10,295 bases of DNA, taken from Gemmatimonadaceae bacterium (lineage in GTDB: Bacteria > Latescibacterota > UBA2968 > UBA8231). This document shows, one piece after another, positions 1 to 6,019 of the stretch. The translations under genes and the position numbers were made by a program. Numbering within the stretch: position 1 is the stretch's first letter; each line of letters starts with the position of its first letter. The stretch is from contig PBSR01000077.1 in assembly GCA_002726335.1 (NCBI GenBank), positions 1 through 10,295 on the forward strand, in the 5' to 3' direction. Under the pieces are notes generated by a model. That model was not told the origin of the DNA. It made no database searches and saw only the letters and a program-made list of their open reading frames with translations.

Positions 1-162
1 ACGAAGTCTCACACTCACCCTCAACGTCAAAACAACAACACCAACGCCCATACCACCGACTCGATCAAGCATTACTGAGACGGGCTCCTAGTCGGTTGAG
101 CAGGCAAGCACTGTTCAGATGAGCCAGAGCAGGGGCAAGCTCCCGTTGACCGAGCCGTCCTG
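1..162. other. Left-hand terminus without a supported gene; A/C-rich low-complexity edge
   Basis: The first 60 bases contain 26 C but only 5 G and are dominated by short A/C runs (CTCACACTCACCCTCAAC, then ACAACAACACCAACGCCC). All three plus-strand frames stop by position 122, and none looks like the end of a recognisable protein. Downstream of the isomerase-like gene's stop there is a long, imperfect inverted repeat (79-96 with 149-159, interrupted by a bulge and an internal loop) without a T-tract. I see no firm terminator. Confidence 0.35.
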
Positions 163-990
163 TCACAGGTCAGCTGCCAGTCCATCCAGATAGGTTCGGG
201 CCCTCTCGATCTCGGCTGTCACTTCCGTCGCCGTATCCAGGATGGGAATGCCCCGCGGCACCGGATGCATGAAGATCTCGGTCCAGCCGCGATAGTCGAT
301 CTTCGCCAGGGCGGCCAGGAGCGGCCGGAAGTCCAGCGTACCCCGGCCCGGCAGCTGCATCAGCTCCTGCTCCTTGGGCAGCTTCTCGTGGCAGCCCATG
401 CCATGCTGCCAGGCGTAGAACAGGACCAGGCCCGCGCCAAGATCCTCGATGAGACGGGCCACGAGGCTGGCGTCATCGGGCAGGTGATAGGGCGCCAGGG
501 CGATGCCGAGATGAGGCGAGTCGGTGAACTCGAGGAGCCACTTCATCGAGTCGGGGGATTCGATGAGGGCATTGCCATGGTTTTCGATACCGATGATGAC
601 CCCGTGCTCTGCGGCGGCGTCGATGTGGGGGCGCATCGCTTCGGCAAACCCGGCCACCGCCGTTCGCAGGGCCTCACCCGACAGATCCCTGGGTCCCTTG
701 CTGCCGCAGACCAGCAGGGAGCCGCCGAAGCGGCTGATGAAGGCCATTTCCTCCTGCAGGCCAAAAGGACCCAGGTCGAAACGAGTCGAAATCCCCAGCG
801 TCACGCCGTGTTCCTCAAGCAGATCGCGGAAGGCCTCCTCCCCCATGGCCTCCACCTGCTCGCGCTGATCCCCGTGGACCCGAGGCCAGATGTCGATGTG
901 CCGGCTGCTCGCCCTGCCGACCTCGGGCAGGATCTCGGCCAGGGGCAGGGTTCCGTAGAGGGAGGAGGCAATGATGTATTGCAGTTTCAC
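163..990 (-). CDS. Sugar phosphate isomerase/epimerase-like TIM-barrel protein
   Basis: A 275-residue protein of the xylose isomerase-like TIM-barrel superfamily (AP endonuclease 2 type), whose members isomerise or epimerise sugars or their phosphates, usually with a divalent metal. It has no signal peptide, so it should be cytoplasmic. I chose the GTG at 990: an AGAGG ribosome-binding sequence lies five bases upstream, and the family's opening beta strand (KLQYIIASSLYG) begins there. The reading frame stays open to 1065, but those residues look non-coding. Visible landmarks are GIENHG (putative metal ligand Glu136), APYHL (166-170), FYAWQHG (about 191-197), a PGRGTLDF loop and WTEIFMHP with Glu238. 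Where metal-binding relatives usually have Asp in a D-x-x-H motif, this protein has Ala166 (A-P-Y-H), so its metal site may be altered. It is divergent from the GH4 gene, which suggests a shared sugar pathway. The family is secure; the substrate is unknown. Confidence 0.88.
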   Translation of the reverse strand: MKLQYIIASSLYGTLPLAEILPEVGRASSRHIDIWPRVHGDQREQVEAMGEEAFRDLLEEHGVTLGISTRFDLGPFGLQEEMAFISRFGGSLLVCGSKGPRDLSGEALRTAVAGFAEAMRPHIDAAAEHGVIIGIENHGNALIESPDSMKWLLEFTDSPHLGIALAPYHLPDDASLVARLIEDLGAGLVLFYAWQHGMGCHEKLPKEQELMQLPGRGTLDFRPLLAALAKIDYRGWTEIFMHPVPRGIPILDTATEVTAEIERARTYLDGLAADL

Positions 991-995
991 GGGGG

Positions 996-1003
996 CCTCT
1001 CTT
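996..1003 (-). promoter_or_regulatory. Ribosome-binding site deciding the GTG start of the isomerase-like gene
   Basis: Read on the minus strand this is AAGAGAGG, followed by five C residues and then GTG at 990. It is the only good Shine-Dalgarno match near the start, and it supports the GTG over the further upstream in-frame ATG at 1065. That ATG would also overlap the start of the divergent GH4 gene. Confidence 0.6.
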
Positions 1004-1037
1004 GTGTTGCCGTGGGTTTCGGCCAATCGTAACAGGT

Positions 1038-1052
1038 AGGAGGAATGAGGAG
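1038..1052 (+). promoter_or_regulatory. Double Shine-Dalgarno region of the GH4 gene
   Basis: AGGAGG at 1038-1043 lies nine bases before the ATG at 1053, and a second purine block, GAGGAG, abuts the ATG. This supports the start at 1053 rather than the in-frame ATG at 1002, which lies inside the intergenic gap. An out-of-frame ATG at 1045 opens only an eight-codon frame ending at 1071. It sits one base from AGGAGG, too close to be used efficiently. Confidence 0.65.
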
Positions 1053-2417
1053 ATGGCAAACACAAAAATAGCCTGTCTCGGTGGCGGCAGTCTCTATTTC
1101 CCTCGCGTGCTGGCGGATCTGGCGCTGGCGGAGGAGCTGGCCGGCTCGGAGATCGTTCTTTACGACATCGACGCCGAGAAGGCGGAGCTGATGGCTGCCA
1201 TGGGGCGTCGTCTCGCCGACCAGTCCTCTACTGGTCTGCGCGTGCGTGCCTCGGCCGATCTCGACGATACCATCGATGGCGCCGGCTTTGCCGTGTCCTC
1301 CATCGGCGGCAGTGGCGCGGAGGTGACGCGCAACGTCTACGGGTCCTGGTATCACAACGCCGACATGCACATCCCGGCGAAGTACGGCATTCACCAGGTC
1401 ATCGGCGACACGGCGGGACCTGCGGGCATGATGATGGGCCTGCGCTCGATTCCGGCATACTTGCAGATCTGCGAACGCATGGAGCAGCGGTGTCCACAGG
1501 CGATTCTGCTCAACCACTCCAATCCCATGGCGGCGATCATGCGGGCGCTGCACAAGTACTCCTCCATCACCTCCATCGGTATCTGCCACGGCGTACAGGG
1601 AGGCATCAGCGCCGCCGCCAAGCTGCTCGAGGTCCCTGCGGATGAGCTGGAGTGTCGCTGGATCGGCACCAACCACTACTACTGGTTCACGGGCGTGCAG
1701 CACAAGGGCAAGGACCTGCTGCCGGAACTGCTGCGCCGCACGCGTGACAGGGACACGCCCGAGGGTCACGCCATGAGCGCGGATCTGTCGGCCGCCTACG
1801 GTTACCGCATCGTCTACCCCGACGACGGTCACATCATCGAGTTCTATCCCTTTGCCGCCCGTGTAGCCGACCAGCAGGCGCTGCCCTACGGACTGACAGA
1901 TTCGGCCCGGAATCACGGGTACGACGCCAGCCAACCCATGCCGGAGCGAGAACCTGCATCGTCACGCCTGCGCGAGCAATTCCTGACCGAATACGGCAAC
2001 ATCCTGGATGACGTCGAGTTACCTGAAAGCCTGGAGGACGGCATCCACGGAGAGGGGCTGGCCACGCTCATTACGGCCATGGCCACCGGACGGCGTCAGG
2101 TCAGCATCCTGAACCTGGCCAATGGCAGCGCCATTCCGAACCTGCCCGCCACGGCGGAGGTCGAAGTCGAGGCGGTGACGGACTCGGCCGGGGCCCGGGC
2201 GCTGACCATGGGAGAGGCGCCTCAGGTGCTGAAGGGGATCCTGGAGAAGCGCTTCGTCTGGCACGAGCTGGTGGCCGATGCCGCGGTCAAAGGGGATCGC
2301 AACGCCGCCCTGCAGGCATTGCTGATCGACGAGATGGCCATCCCGCCACGGGATGCAGAGTCGATGCTCGACGAGCTGCTGGCGGCATCGGCGGATCTGT
2401 TGCCTGGATTCTCATGA
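1053..2417 (+). CDS. Glycoside hydrolase family 4 enzyme (NAD- and metal-dependent glycosidase)
   Basis: A 454-residue GH4 protein, typical for the family. These enzymes cleave glycosides by an oxidation-elimination-reduction route using NAD and usually Mn2+. The N-terminal Rossmann fold shows C-L-G-G-G-S (8-13) and the acidic strand end YDID (37-40). Further landmarks are NHSNP (154-158), ICHG with Cys178 and TNHYYW with His208. By family knowledge Cys178 and His208 are the metal ligands. YRIVYPDDGHIIEFYPF (251-267) is the region where the family places its catalytic Tyr. The C-terminal half has the GH4 pattern NLANGSAIPNLP (354-365). The Cys-His pair is the type seen in alpha-galactosidase, alpha-glucosidase and alpha-galacturonidase branches (MelA, AglA, LplD) rather than the Cys-Asp 6-phospho-glycosidase branch, so an unphosphorylated substrate is likely. 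There is no signal peptide, so it is cytoplasmic. It is divergent from the isomerase-like gene. The exact sugar cannot be read from sequence. Confidence 0.93.
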   Translation: MANTKIACLGGGSLYFPRVLADLALAEELAGSEIVLYDIDAEKAELMAAMGRRLADQSSTGLRVRASADLDDTIDGAGFAVSSIGGSGAEVTRNVYGSWYHNADMHIPAKYGIHQVIGDTAGPAGMMMGLRSIPAYLQICERMEQRCPQAILLNHSNPMAAIMRALHKYSSITSIGICHGVQGGISAAAKLLEVPADELECRWIGTNHYYWFTGVQHKGKDLLPELLRRTRDRDTPEGHAMSADLSAAYGYRIVYPDDGHIIEFYPFAARVADQQALPYGLTDSARNHGYDASQPMPEREPASSRLREQFLTEYGNILDDVELPESLEDGIHGEGLATLITAMATGRRQVSILNLANGSAIPNLPATAEVEVEAVTDSAGARALTMGEAPQVLKGILEKRFVWHELVADAAVKGDRNAALQALLIDEMAIPPRDAESMLDELLAASADLLPGFS

Positions 2418-2431
2418 TCGACAGACCGGCC

Positions 2432-2459
2432 TTGACGTATCAACGGACCTCTGTATCCT
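2432..2459 (+). promoter_or_regulatory. Candidate sigma70-type promoter giving a leaderless or near-leaderless transcript
   Basis: TTGACG (2432-2437) and TATCCT (2454-2459) are separated by 16 bases, a good match to a housekeeping -35/-10 pair. The downstream ATG is at 2467, only seven bases after the -10 box. A normal start point would therefore fall at or next to the A of the ATG. No Shine-Dalgarno sequence lies between the -10 box and the ATG. It would drive the small Cys-rich gene and possibly the whole copper block. It is predicted from pattern only. Confidence 0.45.
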
Positions 2460-2466
2460 TTTATCT

Positions 2467-2844
2467 ATGAGTTGTCTGCTGCCTCATCGCCGTCGCCTTG
2501 CCGGGATTCTGCTGCTGGGTCTGTACGCTGGCCTCCTGGTGCAACTGCCCAGTGCGCATCTGTCCCCGGCAGCTGCCGCGGATGCCTGCCCCTGCAGCAC
2601 GGATGTCTGCCAGTGCCCGGTTCCGGAAGCTGTCGCCGGCGCCAGCTCCGGTGCCTGTCTGGTGGCGGCCGGGTGCCATGCTGAAGATGTGCAGCTGATT
2701 CTTCAGTACGCGGCGTTTCCGGAGCATCTCCTCGCCGTCACCACCGGTCCCCCGCATCCTGCGCCAGTGGACCTTTCCCCGGGGCGTCTGCACCTGACGA
2801 CTCTCTCCGTTCAGCTGGACGGTCCGGACAAAGTCCCTCGCTGA
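2467..2844 (+). CDS. Small secreted Cys-rich protein, putative metal binder
   Basis: A 125-residue protein that I do not recognise as a named family. The N-terminus has three arginines (8-10) followed by a hydrophobic stretch (about 11-26) and an Ala-rich region ending near residue 40. This reads as a signal peptide or a single membrane anchor. The putative mature part opens with six cysteines in 30 residues: C-P-C (41-43), C-x-C (48-50), Cys64 and a G-C-H (69-71). The rest is Pro- and Leu-rich. The clustered CxC pairs next to a copper-type lipoprotein and receptor suggest extracytoplasmic copper binding or delivery, but this rests on context and composition. No Shine-Dalgarno sequence precedes the ATG, and a strong promoter-like pair sits just upstream. 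A gap of 139 bases separates it from the next gene; I see no firm terminator in it. The longer frame upstream of residue 1 overlaps the GH4 gene and is not credible. Confidence 0.6.
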   Translation: MSCLLPHRRRLAGILLLGLYAGLLVQLPSAHLSPAAAADACPCSTDVCQCPVPEAVAGASSGACLVAAGCHAEDVQLILQYAAFPEHLLAVTTGPPHPAPVDLSPGRLHLTTLSVQLDGPDKVPR

Positions 2845-2983
2845 TCCGCCGTGGCCGGCCTCCACAGGTCTGTGCCACGATCTCGCTTCCAGTACATCGG
2901 TACCGCCACGCTGCCAGGAATCCCTGCGACTCCCGCAGAGCGTTGGTGGTCCGTGCCCATGCTCTATTGCGAGAGGATCACTC

Positions 2984-3784
2984 ATGTACGCACTCGTACG
3001 ACGTAGTTCGGCCATTGCCGCCGCCCTGGCCGCGCTGATCAGCGGCTGTGGCGACGACAATCACCCGACAGCCCCCGATGGCCCGTCACTGCTGCAGATA
3101 GGCAGTGCGGCGGACAGCCCGGTGGAGGTCACCCTCTACTCCGAGCAAAGTCCCACCATCGGCTACGCCCGTCTCACCATCGGCCTGCGCGACGCGGATA
3201 CCGGTACCATCATCGACGATGCCCAGGTGGTGCTGACACCGATGATGCACATGCAGCACGATGACGGCAGCACCATGTCCCACAGCGCGCCCCAGGAGGC
3301 GGTCATCGCAGGCGGTGACAGCCTGTTCACAACAGCTACCATCTTCATCATGTCGGGGATGTGGGAGATGAACGTCGCCTTCGAGACGGAGAGCCACAGC
3401 GGTACGCTGTCTCTGGATGTCGAGGTGGGTCCCGGCAGCCACGTGCAAGCGATCAGCGTCGGTGACGAGCGCTTCTTCGTCACGCTTATCGAACCCCGGT
3501 CACCGCGGGTCGGTCCCAACGATCTCGAACTTTGTGTCCATCGACGGGCGTCGATGATGTCCTTTCCGGCCGTCACCGATCTCGACATCGATATGGACGT
3601 CTCCATGCCTTCGATGAATCACGGATCCTCGGGCAACGTGGCGCCGGTGGCGGCGGCGGCAACCGACGGCCACTATCACGGCACGGTGAACTTCACCATG
3701 ACCGGGGACTGGCATGTCGATCTGGCCCTCGGAGAATCGGGTGAGGAACTGTTGACCACCGGATTCGACATGACGGTGCAGTAG
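2984..3784 (+). CDS. Lipoprotein with two Met/His-rich YtkA/FixH-like domains
   Basis: A 266-residue predicted lipoprotein. The lipobox is I-S-G-C with Cys22, followed by Gly rather than Asp, so outer-membrane anchoring is plausible. Two beta-sandwich-like repeats follow. The first spans about 45-148 and carries M-M-H-M-Q-H (87-92) and M-x-x-G-M-W (123-127). The second spans about 155-266 and carries M-P-S-M-N-H (208-213), G-H-Y-H-G (229-233) and M-T-G-D-W-H (239-244). The pattern of a Met/His loop, then G-x-Y/H, then M-x-G-x-W is that of the YtkA-like family (FixH related), found in periplasmic copper-handling proteins. The ATG at 2984 is preceded by GAGAGGA (2971-2977) at good spacing. The stop is two bases from the receptor's GTG, so the two genes are almost certainly co-transcribed and may be translationally coupled. 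Its likely role is to accept, store or pass on copper beside the receptor; that is inferred from family and context. Confidence 0.85.
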   Translation: MYALVRRSSAIAAALAALISGCGDDNHPTAPDGPSLLQIGSAADSPVEVTLYSEQSPTIGYARLTIGLRDADTGTIIDDAQVVLTPMMHMQHDDGSTMSHSAPQEAVIAGGDSLFTTATIFIMSGMWEMNVAFETESHSGTLSLDVEVGPGSHVQAISVGDERFFVTLIEPRSPRVGPNDLELCVHRRASMMSFPAVTDLDIDMDVSMPSMNHGSSGNVAPVAAAATDGHYHGTVNFTMTGDWHVDLALGESGEELLTTGFDMTVQ

Positions 3785-3786
3785 CC

Positions 3787-6006
3787 GTGTGTCGCCGGAC
3801 GATCACCGGGTTCTGCCTGGTCCTGCTGGCAGTCGTCAGAATTGACGCCCAGTCCGATTCCCATTCCAGGGGCGGGTGGCTCGTCCACATCATCGATGGG
3901 GAGACGGGCGCACCGGTGACTCACGCCATGGTGCAGGTGGACGACGCCTGGGTGCTGCCAGACAGTGCTGGCGTCGTCGCCCTGGAGGCAGCCGCCGGCA
4001 GTCTCCCGTGCCACATCTCGGCTCTGGGCTACCGCACTTCCGCGCTGCTCCTGCCGTCACCCGGTCCCGTCACCGTGCGACTGCAGCCCGAGGCACTGCG
4101 CGTTTCAGATGAAGTTCTGGTGACCGGGCAGGCTGTACCCGACGAGATCTCCATCCACAGCGATCGGCATCGCCAGTCGACGACGGGCGCCCTGGCGCAG
4201 GTCGCCGGCATCGACATGGTCAGCCGCGGGCACTTCGGTCACGAGCCCTCCCTGCGCGGTATGCAGGGGGCGCGCGTCGGTGTCCTCATCGATGGCATGC
4301 ACATGATTCCCGCCTGCGTCGACCGTATGGACCCGGTGACAGCCTACGTTGAGGTGGGCAATCTGGAGCGCCTCGAGGTGACCAAAGGGGGCTTCGATCT
4401 GACGCGAGCGCAAAGCCTGGCCGGCAGCATCGATCTGATCACGCGCAAGGCAGAATTCTCCCGGCCCCGCGGGGTATTCCTTCAATCCGGCTATGAAACC
4501 GGGTCGGCTCTGCAGAGCTGGAGTGCAGGCTTGAATACGGCAGGTCCGTATACGGCGATGCGGGCTACGGGGGCGCTGCAGCGCGGCGGTGCTGTCCATG
4601 CCGGGGGAAAACAGACCCTGAGCGGTACCGGGTTCAGCAAGGTCAACGCCAAGCTGGATGTCTCGCGCCGTCTGGGGCCGAAGCAGCGCCTCGATGTCGG
4701 CGTTCTCGGGGACCGCGCCTGGGACGCGGGGTATCCAGCGCTGCTCATGGACACTCGCAAGGCCCAGTCGCTGCTCGTCAGCGCCACCCATACATATACA
4801 GAGGCGGCCCCTGGCACCGGGCTGAAATCGCTGCGATCAAGGATCTACCACAGTCGCGTCGACCACTGGATGGATGATGACGACCGCGACGTCGGCCAGC
4901 GTCAGGTCATGACCGACATGCACATGCCCATGTACGGCAATACCCGCACCTGGGGATGGCGTCAGGAGCTGGAAGCTGCGACTACCACGCGCGACCTGCG
5001 ACTGGTGGTCGACGCCTACCGGCTGGCTGCCTTCGCCGACATGAAAATGTTGAGCACGCAACCGGATGTGACACCCATGTATCTGCTGAATCTGGGAGAC
5101 GTACGCAGCAACCATATCGCGCTGGCCGCCGATGTCCATCAGCGCCTGCCAGGAGGTTTCAGTCTTCGTTTGGACACCCGGCTCGACGGCGTCGACAGCA
5201 AGTTGGCCGACGAGCTGGGTCGGCGACAGGTGGCCAGCCGCTTCTCAGCCGCCGACCTGTCGCGCCGAGACCTGGCTGCCAGCTATGGAGTGGTGGCAGC
5301 CTGGGAGGCGGCGCCTCGAACCCAGCTGCGTCTGGGTCTGGCTCACAGCAGTCGTCAGCCGTCCCACACCGAGGCCTACGGTTTCTTTCTCTACGACGCG
5401 GGCGACGGTGCCTTCTACCATGGCAATCCGCGGCTGGACACCGAGCACGGCGACCAGGTGGAGCTGGGTCTCGATCACCGGGGAGACCGCCTGGGCCTCG
5501 CCGCCAGCGTCTACGTCCAGCGCGTGAGCCAATACATCGCCGGAGTGCTCGATGAGCCTGGCTTCAAGACGTTTCAGAACCTGTCAGAGGCCGAGCTGGC
5601 CGGCCTGGAAGTGGATGCGGCCCTGCGGCCAACCCGTACGATCGAGCTGACCGTGGGCGGCACCTGGACGTACGGCCAGAACCAGGCCCTGGATGAGCCC
5701 TTGCCGATGATTTCGCCTTTGAAGGGCACGGCGAAACTGACATGGACGCGGGCTGATGGCTGGCTGCAGGTGGGCTCGCGACTGGCGGCACGACAGAACC
5801 GGATCGCCCGCCGCACGACATGGGAGGATGTGACACCCGGCTACGCGGTGGTGGACGTACGGGGGGCGTGGGAGGTGGAGCGCCATGTGCGACTGCAGCT
5901 GGGTGTGGAGAACGTCTTCGATCGCGCTTACAACGAGCATCTGAGTGTGGGCAACCTGCCGGCGCGGGGGCGCAGCTTCTACCTGACGGTCGGCTATGAC
6001 CGCTGA
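3787..6006 (+). CDS. TonB-dependent outer-membrane receptor of the OprC/NosA copper type
   Basis: A 739-residue outer-membrane importer driven by TonB. A signal peptide (1 to about 21, ending near I-D-A-Q) is followed by a carboxypeptidase-regulatory-like domain (about 30-100), a TonB-box-like EVLVTG (109-114), a plug (about 120-222) and a 22-strand-type barrel to the end. The plug has EPSLRGMQGARVGVLIDGM followed by Cys177-x-x-x-Met181, and the early barrel has V-D-His360-Trp-Met362-D. These match the CxxxM plus HxM copper site of Pseudomonas OprC, with nearly the same distance between the halves. Extra Met/His clusters lie at M171-H172-M173 and 375-382. The C-terminus has the usual ENVFDRAYNEHL pattern but ends in Tyr-Asp-Arg rather than an aromatic residue. 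The GTG start lies two bases after the lipoprotein stop with no clear Shine-Dalgarno sequence, which suggests coupling. Receptor identity is secure; copper specificity is strongly supported by residues and by the neighbour. Confidence 0.94.
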   Translation: MCRRTITGFCLVLLAVVRIDAQSDSHSRGGWLVHIIDGETGAPVTHAMVQVDDAWVLPDSAGVVALEAAAGSLPCHISALGYRTSALLLPSPGPVTVRLQPEALRVSDEVLVTGQAVPDEISIHSDRHRQSTTGALAQVAGIDMVSRGHFGHEPSLRGMQGARVGVLIDGMHMIPACVDRMDPVTAYVEVGNLERLEVTKGGFDLTRAQSLAGSIDLITRKAEFSRPRGVFLQSGYETGSALQSWSAGLNTAGPYTAMRATGALQRGGAVHAGGKQTLSGTGFSKVNAKLDVSRRLGPKQRLDVGVLGDRAWDAGYPALLMDTRKAQSLLVSATHTYTEAAPGTGLKSLRSRIYHSRVDHWMDDDDRDVGQRQVMTDMHMPMYGNTRTWGWRQELEAATTTRDLRLVVDAYRLAAFADMKMLSTQPDVTPMYLLNLGDVRSNHIALAADVHQRLPGGFSLRLDTRLDGVDSKLADELGRRQVASRFSAADLSRRDLAASYGVVAAWEAAPRTQLRLGLAHSSRQPSHTEAYGFFLYDAGDGAFYHGNPRLDTEHGDQVELGLDHRGDRLGLAASVYVQRVSQYIAGVLDEPGFKTFQNLSEAELAGLEVDAALRPTRTIELTVGGTWTYGQNQALDEPLPMISPLKGTAKLTWTRADGWLQVGSRLAARQNRIARRTTWEDVTPGYAVVDVRGAWEVERHVRLQLGVENVFDRAYNEHLSVGNLPARGRSFYLTVGYDR

Positions 6007-6015
6007 CCGGTCAGC
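6002..6015. repeat. Perfect 14-bp palindrome at the convergent gene junction
   Basis: GCTGACCGGTCAGC reads identically on both strands. It contains the receptor's TGA stop (6004-6006) and lies just past the convergent GH2 gene's stop, filling most of the 13-base gap. As RNA it could form a 5-bp stem with a CCGG loop on either transcript. No T-tract follows on either strand, so I do not call it an intrinsic terminator. Confidence 0.5.
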
Positions 6016-6019
6016 TTCC

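Noticed and set aside
98..140. Near-direct repeat GAGCAGGCAAGC / GAGCAGGGGCAAGC
   Set aside because: Only two imperfect copies in a non-coding edge region, with no flanking mobile-element features; a chance match is likely.
79..159. Long imperfect inverted repeat downstream of the isomerase-like gene as a terminator
   Set aside because: The 11 paired bases are split by a bulge and an internal loop, the loop is over 50 bases, and no T-tract follows on the minus strand.
1007..1035. TTGCCG / TAACAG pair with 17-base spacing as the GH4 promoter
   Set aside because: The -10 candidate matches only three of six consensus positions. The divergent region must hold promoters, but this sequence does not identify them.
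987..1934. Long minus-strand open frame (about 315 codons) opposite the GH4 gene
   Set aside because: It lies antisense to a clearly coding GH4 enzyme, its translation is rich in His, Arg, Gly and Val with no domain pattern, and high-GC coding DNA often gives such shadow frames.
2943..2970. TTGGTG / TATTGC pair as a separate promoter for the lipoprotein gene
   Set aside because: Weak matches to consensus, and the implied start point would fall inside the gene's ribosome-binding site. Expression from the upstream promoter is simpler.
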